From: Chrysomallon squamiferum
Lineage: Eukaryota > Mollusca > Gastropoda > Neomphalida > Peltospiridae
Direction: 5' to 3'
NCBI GenBank assembly: GCA_012295275.1
Contig: CM022670.1
Coordinates: forward strand, 8,430,212 to 8,494,211
Length of the DNA stretch: 64,000 nucleotides
Positions 42,230-54,812 of the stretch are shown here, one piece after another. A program made the position numbers and the translations under genes. The notes beneath the pieces are model-generated. The model saw only the letters and a program-made list of their open reading frames with translations, had not been told where the DNA came from and ran no database searches. Position 1 is the first letter of the stretch, and every line of letters begins with the position of its first letter.

Positions 42230-44556
42230 GTTTTTTCATACACTTTAGATATATCTATTCTTGTTTTCACAGCCGATGTAGGAAACTGTAGGATAATTCC
42301 TGGTAATCCCAATGCAATTGCTATAGCAAAGTATAACGGTGTTACTCAAAAGGTTCGCAGCTGCGTCAACAACGTCGAACATGGAAAATATGATGTCGAC
42401 GTCCTCCGCATCTACAAGGGTAATGTTCACAGGAGACTTGGTTCAGCGGGAACGACAAATGTGTACATCAAAGGAGAAAGCTCAAAACCTGTTGTTTTAG
42501 TTTTATTAAGTTATCAACCAGTGAAATGGGTCATTCATTGTGACAGCTATGTCAAAATGCATGCTGTACAGATGGTGTTTGTATGTATATTTATTTCATT
42601 TGTCTCATTATTTGCTCATTGATTCATCAATCAGTTACTAACACTATGAGTCAGTAAGTCATTGTTAGTCAGTAACAGCTCAGTTAGTAACCTAGTCAGT
42701 GTTTGTTGAAACCAATTAGTAGTTAACTAATCATTTGGTCAGTGTATGGATAAATCAGCCAAAAGTCGAGTTAGTGAAATGGAACATTTCATTTTTACAC
42801 AATTAGATGGTAAACTGTAATTAGTTAGCGAAAAATGTTATCCACACATTTGTGAACGTGACGCTTTAAACAAGTTTGAAATAATTCCTTTCAGTTCACC
42901 TATTACCACACCATCAGCTCTGTGGATGTCAGTCACGTGGATAACTCAGCGTCAGTTATTATTGAAAAGACGAGAAGATCATCTGCGACTGTTTACGACT
43001 CAGGAGATGGAGTCACAGTCGGCTTCTTGAAGTATGTCAACTCTAGATGGGGATCTGTCAAATCATTTTCCGAATGTTACAGAGCGGATGAGTGGACTCT
43101 CAAAGTATCCAGAGTGGAAGAGGAACCTAAAGGTAAGATTTCTAGTTTTAATTACGACACAGAGAGATATACACACATAGACAGAGACAAACAAAGATAA
43201 TAGAAATATAGATAGACGTTTTACAGTAAAGATAAAAGAAATATAGATAGATATTTTATAGTGAGACAGAAAATTAGAGAGTAAACGAAAGTGAGAGACG
43301 GTGAAAGCAAAATACATAAAAAAGAAGGAAACGAAAAAGGAATACTAGACACAAAAATTTGTGACAGCGATTCCTCATTTTATGTCGAATTATCTATTAA
43401 TAAATCTGTAAAATATCTGAGATTACAACAAAATATACATTTTATAAGCAAATAGAAATTTCTCACATGATACTGAAAAAATGACTGTAACAATAATTTA
43501 TTTTATTTCAGTGGCAAACTGTCTGAATTCAAAAGACTGCTGGGTGCAGCACGATTTTCAGTTTGAAGATAACTGGAACGATTGTCATGGAAAACAATAC
43601 GTGAGAAAAACCACTTACAAAGTCGGGAGATATGTTGGAGTAGTTCTGTGTTCATCTACCAGGTATTCATGTGTATCTCTCTAAATCTCTCTCACTCACG
43701 ATGTCTCTTGCTGTAACATACATATACACACGTACACGCACACATGTGCAGATCCAATATTCTGACCACTACAGTTGTATTTTGCAGATATAAGCTGTTT
43801 TTGTCTGACTCGCTCAGTGACCGTTTTCTCAACATCGGAGACGGCAGTGGACATGGTCAGGATCATTGTGAGTTTATAGGAAGCAAAAATGATGCAACTT
43901 CTATAGACAACAATTTCTTGAATTCGCCAGGAACTATAGGTCAGATTTTCTTTTAAAAGAAACTTTTTAAGAGGCACATTTCTGTGAGAAACATTTTTTT
44001 AAATTGTTACAAATTGATTGAAAACGGTAATACAGAATTGTTTTAAAGGGTGTCTGGAATTCATATTTTAGTGTTTAAACCGACATTTATTGATAACAAT
44101 ATATAATAAATGTAATTCTGATTCAGTTATTTATATCGTTTTAGGATACATACGATCAAGGCGTGGTGAAACGCCTGCCAAAGGCAGAATTGGGGGAGGC
44201 ATTGGATACTCGTGGACTGGATATTATTATGGAAAATGGATAGAATGTGGAGTCAGGATTCCAGGAGACAGCAGAGTGGTTTTATCATCTGATACAAAAC
44301 GTAATTCGTCTTTTCTTAAACCATCTTCTTTCTAACACCGATCTTTCATAACGAATATATACAAGCTGGAACGGGAAATATCTCAGATGTACACAAATAC
44401 CTGACATACACTTGGTTTACACTTTCAACAATTTTCAAAGGCGATGGAAATGGACACTGGTCAGTGTGTATAACATTTACAAATATCACTGCCCACGAGT
44501 CGGGCAAATTATTATTATTACAGGTGTTATTGTTGATGTTGTTTCTGTTGTTACTG

Positions 44557-44595
<39 letters not shown>

Positions 44596-47593
44596 GATTT
44601 CTCAGACACTTTAGATATATCTATTCTTGTTTTCACAGTCGATGTAGGAAACTGTAGGATAATTCCTGGTAATCCCAGTGCAATTGCTATAGCAGAGTAT
44701 AACGGTGTTACTCAAAAGGTCCGCAGCTGCGTCAACAACGTCGAACATGGGAGATATGATGTCCATGTCCTCGGCCACTACGAGGTTAATGTTCACACAA
44801 GACCTGCATCAGCGGGAACGACAAATGTGTACATCAAAGGAGAAAGCTCAAAACCTGTTGTTTTAGTTTTGTCAAGTTATGAACCAGTGAAATGGGTCAT
44901 TCATTGTGACAGCCGTGTCAAAATGCATGCTGTACAGATGGTATATTTTTGTTTGTTTGTTTGTATGTTTATTTATTTCATTTTTCTTCACAAGTATTTA
45001 CTCATTCATTCATGAATCAGTTACTAACAATGTGAGTCAGTAAGTCATTGTCAGTCAGTAACAGCTCAGTTAGTAACCTAGTCATTGTTTGGAGAAACCA
45101 ATTAGTAGTTTACTAATCATTTGGTCAGTGTATAGATAAGTCAGTCAAAAGATGAGTTAGTGAAATGGAACATTTCATTTTTACACAATTAGATGGTAAA
45201 CTGTAATTTGTTAGCGAAAAATGTTTTTCATACATTTGTGAACTTGATGCTTTAAACAACTTTGAAATAATTCCTTTCAGTTCAGCTATTACCACATCAT
45301 CAGCTCTGTGGATGTCAGTCACGTGGATAACTCAGCGTCAGTTATTATTGAGAAGACGAGAAGATCATCTGCGACTGTTGACGACTCAGGAGGTGGAGAC
45401 ACAGCCAACTTGTTGAAGTATGTCGACTCTAGATGGGGATCTGTCAAATCATTTTCCGAATGTTACAGAGCGGATGAGTGGACTCTCAAAGTATCCAAAG
45501 TGGAAGAGAAACCTAAAGGAAACGGCTCAGTCAAATCATCGGCAGGTAAGGTTTCTAGTCTTAATTACGACACGGAGAGATATACACACATAGACACAGG
45601 CAAAGAAAGATCATAGAAATATAGACAGATATTTTACAGTAAAGATAATAGAAATAAACGAAAGTGACAGACGGTGTAAGCAAAAAAAAAAAAAAAAAAA
45701 AAAAAAGAGAGCCTGAAAGAAGGAAACGAAAAAGGAATACTAGACACAAAGATTTGTGACAGCGATTCCTCAATTCATGTCGAATTATCTATTAATAAAT
45801 CTGTAAAATATTTGAGATTACAACAAAATCTACATTTTATAAGCAAATAGAAATTTAAGTTGTAATATATATTTTTATAATTAAGATTTGAAAAAGAAGG
45901 AAATATAATTTTTATTTTTATTAATTAACACAGATGCTGAAGTACAGCAAACATTTTCTTCTTTTATTTCTTCTTCTTCTTCTTCTTCTTCTTCTTCTTC
46001 TTCTGATTATTATTATTATTAGCATGTATGTCAATGTATATATGTGTGAGATAACTATACTGTCACTCTCTCTCTCTCTCTCTGTCTCTCTGTCTATATG
46101 AGAGCATGCATCCATGTATATTTGTATGTATGTATGAATGTTGTTTGTAAGTATGTGTGTATCTGTTTCCATGTGTACGTATGTTTATTTTATTTCATTT
46201 CATTCTATTATTGTTTTATTTTCTGTTTTTAAAAGTTGTAATATATATTTTATAATTAAGATTTGAAAAAGATCGAAATATAATTTAAGACTGTATTTAT
46301 TTCTGACTGTATTTACATTTATTATTTTTACAGAGCTAACTACTACAACGACACCAACCACTCCAAGTATTTATTTTAAAACTATCTCTCTGTGAGCCAA
46401 GAATTCTCTGTCTCTGTCGCCTTTGTCTCTTTATTCCTCTTTCTCACTTTATCGCTCTGTCTCCCTCCCCGAGTCTCTCTCTTTCTCTTTCTCTACACGC
46501 ACATCATATCGAATGTATGTATGTCAATGTATATATGTGTGAGATAACTATACTGTAATTCTCTCTCTCTGTCTCCCTCTCTCTCTCTCTCTCTCTGTGG
46601 GTCTGTCTCTCTTACTCTTTCTCTCTCTGTCTGTCTGTCTGTCTGTCTGTCTGTATAAGAGCATGCATACATATAGGTGTACATGCATGTACGTTTGTAT
46701 GTATGTGTGAATGGTGTTTATAAAGATGTGTTTATATGTGTTTCCATGTGTACGTATGTATGTAAGTATATAGATGTATATTCTGTTTCTAAACATTTAT
46801 TACAATCATTTAAAGCTACTCGATGCCTGGGAACGTATTGTCCGGGTTCGGATACGAGTGGAGCCAAATGTGTCAACGGATACTGTGTTTGTACAAAATC
46901 TGGATACAACTACTATACGTGCCTACGTATGCATTATTTATAATTAAATGTATCTGTTCACACAAGATCATGTTCATACACAAACATACAAATACACATA
47001 CATACACACATATACATATACACACATGCACATACTCAGATATGCAAACATAAATATAGAGACGCACCTGCACATAAACACACAGACACATTCACACAGA
47101 GTCTGAGTCAGAGGCAAAATTTAGAACGGGAAATACTCCGAATCGATAAAGTAAAGGAACATAGTTGAAATATTTTAAAATTATATTTACAGCTGACTAT
47201 GCTGGTTGTTTAGTACAAAGAAACAAGGAAACCAGGGCTGTTCCATCTTATCACGGCAGAAAGCGATCGTCTGTGTATGGTTGTATCAACAAAAGCAGTC
47301 TGAATCTGTCGCCCGAAGTTCATGTACTTGGATGCTATGAGAACATCGTTCGAAGGCCACCTAAAGCTGGAACTATAATTGTGGACATTGTGGGACACAC
47401 AACCAAACCTGTTGTTCTGTTTTGACCTCTTATGAACCTGTAGCCTGGAGGATTAATGTGCCTGCTGGAATCACTATCCAGAAAATCATGCTGGTAAAAT
47501 TTCTCTAATTTTCAAAATGCTTGTGTAGATGTTAATTAATAAAAGTTTTTTGGAAAGAAGTTTTGGAATCTCATCACTTTGTAATAATATCTG

Positions 47594-47625
<32 letters not shown>

Positions 47626-48166
47626 TATCATTTTTTCGGTTAGCAGTAATGTATATTTATGTATAACCTTTGATCAAGTAGACTTTGTAATAATATCTGT
47701 AATATACTTTATATTCATATATATATATATATATATATATAAAGCCTACACATCACTGTGTAGAGTCATTTTATCGGTTAGCAGTAACGTGTATTTACAT
47801 ATATTTTTTGATCAAGTTGACTAATAAAGTGATTTTGATCTGCTAGGTAAAATGGGAAATAGCTTGATGTCTGTGTGTGTTTACATGCAGTATGTGTTTC
47901 CATATTTAAAACATTATGTGTTGAAAAGAAATTGTTTTGCTTTCTTGCAGTATTCTTACTATCTGGATCAGAGTTCTGTAAGCGTGAATGGTGGATCAAA
48001 CCCTCCAGTTGAGAAAAGCAGAGAGAGTTTCTATGGATATGGTCGTGACAGAGGCGGAGGTCAGACACTCAAGTTCTTGGCTGAAGTGAAGAAACTCTTT
48101 GGTCATGTGACTTCCTTTTCTGGAACCTACAAAGTTGACCACTGGTCACTCACGGTGGGCATCTAG
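37515..48166 (+). CDS. Locus B: secreted modular protein gene, frameshifted near the end
   Basis: Exons: signal exon 1b 37515-37574; microexon 40018-40033; B 42273-42574 and 42895-43132; C 43512-43662, 43788-43939 and 44145-44300; second B 44639-44940 and 45281-45545; linker 46334-46366; EB' 46816-46926; B' 47193-47493 and 47951-48166. All phases agree. The EB exon after the microexon is deleted, yet the frame holds because that exon is symmetric. A missing base at about 47419 in B' gives TGA at 47423-47425 right after KPVVLF, so the product would be 672 residues. Architecture SP-B-C-B-linker-EB'-truncated B'. Role unknown. Confidence 0.65.
37655..39510 (-). mobile_element. Penelope-like retroelement, degraded (intron of locus B)
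   Basis: Same element and orientation as 6010-7800. Minus-strand parts: GIY-YIG endonuclease end (about 37690-37968, with the CxxC and YVGQT segment deleted), the RT fragment NRFSQNVASVYIAQWE with YLRYLDNILIIW (38493-38705), and MYTIINRDAGIESVE (up to 38884). A tandem duplication of the GIESVE-coding DNA is visible near 38778-38870. Not functional. Confidence 0.75.
40018..40033 (+). CDS. 16-nt microexon (locus B)
   Basis: Identical to the other four copies; acceptor CTTACAG, donor GTAAGT. Splices in phase 1 to module B at 42273, as the EB exon is lost. Confidence 0.7.
40476..40486 (+). pseudogene. EB exon deletion scar (locus B)
   Basis: TATCTGTTTAC followed by GTGAGTGAAATACC is all that remains of the EB exon: the last bases and donor are kept, while the acceptor and about 106 exon bases are missing. 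Downstream intron sequence is collinear with loci A and C. Confidence 0.7.
40986..41682 (-). mobile_element. Tigger/pogo-type element, both ends present (locus B)
   Basis: The best-preserved copy: left end AGTGGTACTTTGACTTACG after TA, right end CGTAAGTCAAGATATCACTG before TA. The inner parts of the ends share CTTACGAGT in inverted orientation. The minus ORF 41267-41458 holds SIELKHEIIEKHELGVHIV and stops; no DDE catalytic domain, so non-autonomous. Confidence 0.75.
42273..43132 (+). CDS. Module B, first copy (locus B)
   Basis: Exons 42273-42574 (302 nt) and 42895-43132 (238 nt, phase 0 to 1). Same landmarks as A3: DVGNCRIIPGN, KPVVLVLLSYQPVKWVI (SYQPV in place of SYEPV), FTYYHTISSVDVS. Exon 2 ends early at EEEPK, 27 nt shorter than other copies, because the donor lies at CCTAAAG|GTAAGA. 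It is the most divergent B copy and follows the VNNN microexon directly. Confidence 0.75.
43512..44300 (+). CDS. Module C, three exons (locus B)
   Basis: Exons 43512-43662, 43788-43939 and 44145-44300; lengths 151, 152 and 156 as in A2. Starts VANCLNSKDCW. Variants: NNFLNSPGT for RNFWNSPGT, GGGIGYSWTG and IPGDSRVVL. All six cysteines kept. Joins in phase 1 to a second B module, an arrangement not seen in loci A or C. Confidence 0.75.
44639..45545 (+). CDS. Module B, second copy (locus B)
   Basis: Exons 44639-44940 and 45281-45545 (302 and 265 nt). Closer to the B copies of A3 and C than to the first B of this gene: SYEPVKWVIHCDS and a full-length GNGSVKSSA tail. The upstream intron is a hybrid (junction about 44385-44392), showing that this module was inserted by recombination. 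Confidence 0.75.
45680..46333. other. Hybrid intron with module C deleted, TTC and CT repeats
   Basis: Starts as the B-to-C intron and switches at about 45856 to the C-to-linker intron type, so a complete module C is missing. Contains an A-run (about 45683-45706) and TTC repeats (about 45957-46002). Confidence 0.6.
46334..46366 (+). CDS. Linker exon, ELTTTTTPTTP (locus B)
   Basis: 33 nt, phase 1-1; AG at the start in place of AA still gives Glu (GAG). One additional Pro relative to A1 and A2. Confidence 0.7.
46816..46926 (+). CDS. EB' six-cysteine exon (locus B)
   Basis: 111 nt, phase 1-1. TRCLGTYCPGSDTSG replaces the YCSGSYTSG of the other copies; all six cysteines kept. Confidence 0.7.
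47193..48166 (+). pseudogene. Terminal module B', one-base deletion (locus B)
   Basis: Exons 47193-47493 (301 nt, one short) and 47951-48166 (216 nt, to TAG). The missing G at about 47419 (GTTCTGTTTTGACC against GTTCTGGTTTTGACC) creates an immediate TGA after KPVVLF, just before the SYEPVAW core. Exon 2 remains an open frame ending WSLTVGI, so the lesion is recent or an assembly error. Confidence 0.65.
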
Positions 48167-49776
48167 CTTATCACTTGACTGTATAAAGTCTCTGTTGTGC
48201 GACTGTCTAACGAATATTTTAATCAGAGTAATAATCATGAGTTCTTGTTCAATACAGTCAAACCTCTTTATAACGGCTCCCAGGAAACATCATCTATCTA
48301 TCGCTCAAACATGTTAGAACATCGACCGCCTGTATTTAAATATATATAAATTTAACCCCTATTATCGCCCTCTGACCAGATATCCTCCACAGTTCAACAT
48401 TTCAGAAGTCAGACACTAGTGGAAACACGTAGTAAAACTACTCGAAAGCCTGCACCATTTGATCTTGTCGACGATCATGAAGACTTTGTAGATCATACTT
48501 TGTGAATGGAAATTTTAATTTTTTGTTTAAATATTTTGTAAATATTCAGAGGAAGTCTGTTTGGTATGGCAGTGACGAAAATACTTTTAAGTTGGTTCAT
48601 TTTATATAATGAAATCGTCACAAATATCTGATTCATCTATTGTTACTTCCTGATTGCCAGCGACATAAGTGAAGAAACGAGGAACACTTCTGCTTTGTGA
48701 CAGTGAACGGTCACTCGAGATCTAATATATAATTCAAAACAAAGTTTTCATACCTTGTAACAATTGTATTATTTTTTTAAATTAAGACTTCCCCGTTCAA
48801 ATTGCATGTACTTCAATAACTGTATAAATAAACATGTTGAAAACCGCAATCAAGCCTCTTTCCGCATGCTTTGGCTTACAAAACAACATGTATTGAAACC
48901 CTGATATCATTACCTTCGAAACAAATACATCATTCAGTTCTTCGAGAGAAAGTGAAGACAAAACAACAAGAGATATAAACAGTTCAACAATCAGCGTTTT
49001 TTTCTTTGACACCCGTTTATCGAACTACCTAAATAAATCATCTATAACTCAACATACACTTTGTAATTCTGTAAGACAATCGTTCTAGCTCTTGGGTATT
49101 TTGAGGCCAGTCCTGATATTTGGTGTGTGTAGTACCTAATAATCTCAGAAAACATGTACCGTCCAGTTCATTATAAACACAAAAATCAACTGAGCAACGG
49201 TATCAGTGTTATAAACTGGTTTGACTGTATTTCATGTTTTCTTATTTCTTACTTAAAAATTCAATAAATTCACTGAGAAAGTATGAATATTTCTTGTCTT
49301 TGTGCATACCTTTCCGTATTTAACAGATGATTGCTAGATCTCGTTCTTTCGAATCAGCTTATGCTTAAATAACATCTTTTCATATACATATTACTTTAAC
49401 ATGAAAAATGTTTCAATATTAAATTTTTGGCTTCCATTCACAACACACATACACATGCACAGATATGGACACAAAAATACATAGATGTATACTACACACA
49501 CTCACGCAGAGACACATATATACATACTTACACACACATACATACATACACACACATGCACACAGACACATACATACATACGCACACATATATATACATA
49601 CACACATATACATACATACACACACATGCACACACATATACATACATACACACACATGCACACACACATACTTTCATACATACATACATATATGATGACC
49701 GTGTCATCCGTTACTATAGATGTTTTCTGAGACGTCGTCATCTGTGCCAAGTAATAGACCCCGGACACGACAACCT
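48167..49776. other. Spacer between loci B and C
   Basis: 3' flank shared with A3 (to about 49340), then CACA/CATA repeats (about 49440-49695). No convincing gene. The segmental duplicate of 1-9900 starts at about 49777. Confidence 0.6.
49440..49695. repeat. CA/CATA compound microsatellite
   Basis: Irregular CACACATACATA array ending about 80 bases before the duplicated segment. Overlapping His/Thr- and Val/Cys-rich ORFs are translations of the array. Confidence 0.9.
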
Positions 49777-50112
49777 CTAAGAATTTATCATAAATCGAAG
49801 TAGACGCCCACGGTGTTGTTTTCCCACGTTTCATCACTAATCTACTGATTTTAGATAAACTATCTCGTTTTTAGAGCGTTTTAAATTAAAGGATGAAGAT
49901 CTTAAAACGTTTTAATATTAAGAATTAATTCTGTTTTTGTTTTCTTACCGTTAATACAGTCAAAATCAATTATTCTATTTCTATACACAAAATTTTCTGA
50001 TTAATCTAAACTTTTTGAAAATAAAGATAAACATAAAGATAAATATGAAAACATGAAATTAATAGTGTTGAATACAATTTACTGATACGATCAAACAACT
50101 AATAATAATCAC

Positions 50113-50155
<43 letters not shown>

Positions 50156-51056
50156 GTAATAATAATAATAATGACAACAATAAACAAATAAATAAATAAA
50201 TGTATTCTTTGTAAGTAATAAAAGATTCAAAACAAATAATTCTAGTGTCTGTGATCGAAGCACGTTATTCCTACTTAAACTGTACTGTTAAAACATTAAG
50301 TGTCTCTGGAACAGATGTAATTTATTCTTACTCAGCACTGTTCAAAGCTGACCTGTTTAATCTCAGGTGACAATATGATGCCACTAAAATATTTCCCATA
50401 AAAAAGCATCCAGCAGTGAAATGACCAAAGCAACACGTTTATACGCTTATCCACATGACATATCTTGTTTTATGACAAAATAAAAACGTGCTATCCAAAA
50501 CCACCATAAAAGCATTTTATATTCTCGGAAACAGTAGAAACTTTTGTTCAACATCCAACATTTTTTTTTTTTTTAAATACAAAAAAAAAAAAAATACAAA
50601 AAATACAAAAAAAAATTAATAATAATAATAATAAAGAAAAGGAAAATAAAATAAATATGTAAATTTAGATGACATTTTATATTAAGCTTTTTTTTTTGCT
50701 TTTTTTTTTTTTGCTTTTTTCTGTAAATTTTGTTTTAATGGATGGACGGAGCTGAGTAACGAATAAATGAATGTATGATGGAAGGATGTAAAATTGATGA
50801 ATGAGCGCATAATAGCAAGAATAAATGGATGAATTAATGAATAATTTATTACAGAACCCAAAGCACATGTTTTTGGGTACTGAAAGAATGAAAAGAGGAG
50901 TAGATGTAAATTATTATACATTTTCGATGTACTTAGGATATATTTATGTATGTATGTGTGTGTGTGTATATATATATATACACACAGACATACATACATA
51001 AACATATCCGAAGTAAAAAAAATTCTAAGTCTTTGCAAAAAATGAATTTCGACAGT

Positions 51057-51110
<54 letters not shown>

Positions 51111-51794
51111 CAATAATAATAATAATGGCAATAACAATGAAATTCACATTGTTCGTTTCTCTGTCAGTTTCTGTGAGTAACGTCAGTATTGTTTTCAAAT
51201 GACTGAACTCGCGTCGATTGTTTTCAAGTGAACAAATTCGTATCTCTCTATCTTATGTAAATGAATAAATAGTGTCTTGTTTCCGAGTGAAAATACTCCT
51301 GTTTCAGAACTGATTTAAACGAATAAACATTTACATCCATAATGATTTCAAATGATTTAACTTGTGTCAACTTATTAAATACTCCTGAATAGTATTCCTT
51401 TACTCGTCAAACGGTAACCTAAAAGTAAATAAAAATATATGTTTTATTAATTAATTAATGTAAAAATGTAGCAAGGAGTTTAAAAAGATGCAAATAATAC
51501 TGAATAACATAAAACATAATAATCAATTAAATTAAATTAAATTTAATTAAAAATTAAATAAATAAATAAATACATAAAAGAATATATAAATAAATAAATA
51601 ACATTAACCAAAACCACAGCACCGATAATAATGACAACAACAATAAAATAGTGACGATAAATTAAAAACAATACCATGTTCAGCAGGAATAAACTAATAA
51701 TAAAATAACAACAATAACAGAAAATCAACAACAATAATAATAAAACAACATCCTATAATAAAAAATAGTATTAGTAATGGAAGTAGTAGTAGTA

Positions 51795-51846
<52 letters not shown>

Positions 51847-52376
51847 TAATAATAATAATGTATTAGTATTTGTTTGATCTATTTTATAATCAGACAAACA
51901 TCTAGTTGCTGGAGGCAAATGACCTGATGTTTTTAATCTTGGTGAAACCAGGCCCAGATAACCTTCTGGACGAGTGACCCAATAAACTTTTGTACTTTTA
52001 CTTCTAATATTTAAATATACACATCACATATTTGTAGATCTTCACATTTCTGACATTTATATTAAATAATAGCAATAACAACAATAACCACAAAAAACAA
52101 CAATAACAACTACAACATCAGCAACAACAACAACAACAACAACAGTAATAATAATAATAATAATAATAACAATAATAATGTATTAGCAGTTGTTTTATCT
52201 GTTTTATAATCAGACAAACATCTAGTTGTTGGAGGTAAATGACCTGATGTTTTTAATCTTGGTGAAACCAGGCGGAGATAATGTTCTGCACGAGTGAACC
52301 AATAAACTTTTACTTCTAATATTTAAATATACACATCACGTATCTGTAGGCCTTCACCTTTCTGACATTTATATTA

Positions 52377-52425
<49 letters not shown>

Positions 52426-52678
52426 GCAATAAAAATTATTTTAATAATAGCAGTAAAACCTTTTTTAATAATAATAATAAAAGTAATAATAATAATAGAA
52501 ATAATAATAGCAATTATGCTAATAATAATAGCTATAACAACAATAATAACAGCGATAATAACAACAGTAATAATAATAAAAATAGTAATAATGATAATTA
52601 TAATAAGAACAAACAACAACTACAACAACACTAATAATAATAATGATAAAAATTAACGACAACAACAACAACAACAAC

Positions 52679-52751
<73 letters not shown>

Positions 52752-52962
52752 AAGAAGAAGAAGAAGAAACAACAATCACCCAAAAAGGTAATACAATACA
52801 TAAACACACACATTCTTAATATCAATTTTGTCACGTTCAACTTTGAAAATTCAGGTGAATACCTTTTAGGCAAATCACAAACAATAATTTTTTTTTTCAG
52901 GTTTATAAATAACAGAGATCGCTATACACCTTTTACAGATGATATTCAGTTTAGTTAAAGAC

Positions 52963-53022
52963 ATGGATGTTTCGATCTTATTTCTACTTGTTTTTTCCCA
53001 GTCTCTGTTTGTTTCGGCAACG
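52963..53022 (+). CDS. Signal-peptide exon 1a (locus C)
   Basis: Same protein sequence as locus A 1a (one silent change), donor ACG|GTAAGT in phase 0; in-frame upstream ATG at 52939. See exon 1a of locus A for the choice of start. Confidence 0.65.
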
Positions 53023-53234
53023 GTAAGTTTTATCTTAGTTTTATGCTGTCTACATGTATATGTATATATGTATTTATGTATGTATGTATGTATGTATGTA
53101 TGTTTGTATGTAAGCATATGTGTATATATGTATGTATGTATGTATGACAAAAATATCATTTTTTCTTATGTACTAAGCAAAAAAATGTAGCAATCTTTAA
53201 TAGAATTATTTCTTTCTCTTCTTTTTAAAAATAT

Positions 53235-53277
<43 letters not shown>

Positions 53278-54742
53278 TGAACTTGTAGATCATCGGGTGG
53301 CTTACTTTATCATTCAAGTAAACCCAAAAGTATGAATTAATTTTATTTGTTTATTATAAATATATTTTGTATATACCGAAATGTTAGGAATCCTTATGTC
53401 TGCGGAATTTATACTGGTATATTATATATGACAATGAATTTAGAAAAAATAATTATATAAAATGAAACCATGGATAAAATACTTGACATGTTTCAAAAAC
53501 ATGATGTATAATGTAAATCATGTATCTGACATCTTTATCGCTTTATATATGTTCAAAGGAACATTTTGATCATTTTTTTAAAGTATAAAATATATATATA
53601 TATTTTTTAGGCAAGTTAGGATTAGAATATTAAAATTAATGTTGTCATTTAGACTAAAGACATCACATTATTAAGACGCATGCAGTCATTGCCCTTATCT
53701 TTAGAAACTTCTTAACTTAACCCATATTTCCTCTTCATGGAAGCAAAAACATAGTGCGACTAAACTGGCAAACTGCTTCGAAACATCCACAAAAATACCT
53801 GTTTACGTGAGTGAAATATCGTTTTTATTATACCCCAAACAAACCCAAAGACACGAATGAAGCAAAAAAAGTAGAAAAAGCTAGTTGAGCCAGTTACTAA
53901 AAATATGTCCATTCACTGTGACATCGCTTGGCGATTGTTATGTTATTTTACAGCATGCGTTCAACGTTAATAAACACATCGTCGCTTTGTGGAGATAGAC
54001 TCAGAAAAACACGGCAACTGGAGAATTGGTTGTTTGAGAAGAAGAATCAAAAAGAATAAAAAATCAAAAACAAATCTTCCTGAATGACACTACTTGTTGG
54101 TGGTGTAGAAGCTGATTACAGCAAACACTTTAGGCTTGAGCTAATTTTAAAGAAATATGATTTGGTCGCCCGTTGAACTAAAGAGTAAAACTTTATATCT
54201 GTCAGTCTAAATCCACCATACTCGTCTTTCTGTTGGGCACTTTTAAAGCGTTCTATAATTTTTGTTCCTTCAAAAATGAATATGCAACTAGACCTGCTCG
54301 CTAAGCAGAAAGAAAAAGAGTAAAGATTGCAACTACCTGAAAAGCTTGCAAATGTATCAGACAACAGGAAAATTAAGTTGGATCTAACTGCTTCATTATA
54401 GTCTAATGCATTACGTTTCATTTGAATAATTTTGATTCTTGGATGTCAGTCACAGATTACTGCAGAATGTTGAGAGGAGATCAAATGTACATGCCCGTAA
54501 ATCTTCTCTCGATTACCAGGAAGGGATATCACACACACACGCACACAAGTACGTACATAGACACACACAGAGACGGACAAAAAAAAACAACAACAAAAAA
54601 AAACACTAATTTCACCGTAGAAAAAATATTACGATTCACAGCTGCAAACAGAAGATATAATATAACAGTATTTTTAATATCAGTTTTCACATACTTAATA
54701 TGACAATGTTCTGTACACTACGTGAATACAGCTGGCGTATAC

Positions 54743-54812
<70 letters not shown>

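Noticed and set aside
46493-46796. TDRQTDRQTERE and similar ORFs
   Set aside because: CT/GTCT microsatellite translations in the linker-to-EB' intron of locus B.
49419-49837. Val/Cys-, His/Thr-rich overlapping ORFs
   Set aside because: All are frames of the CA/CATA array.
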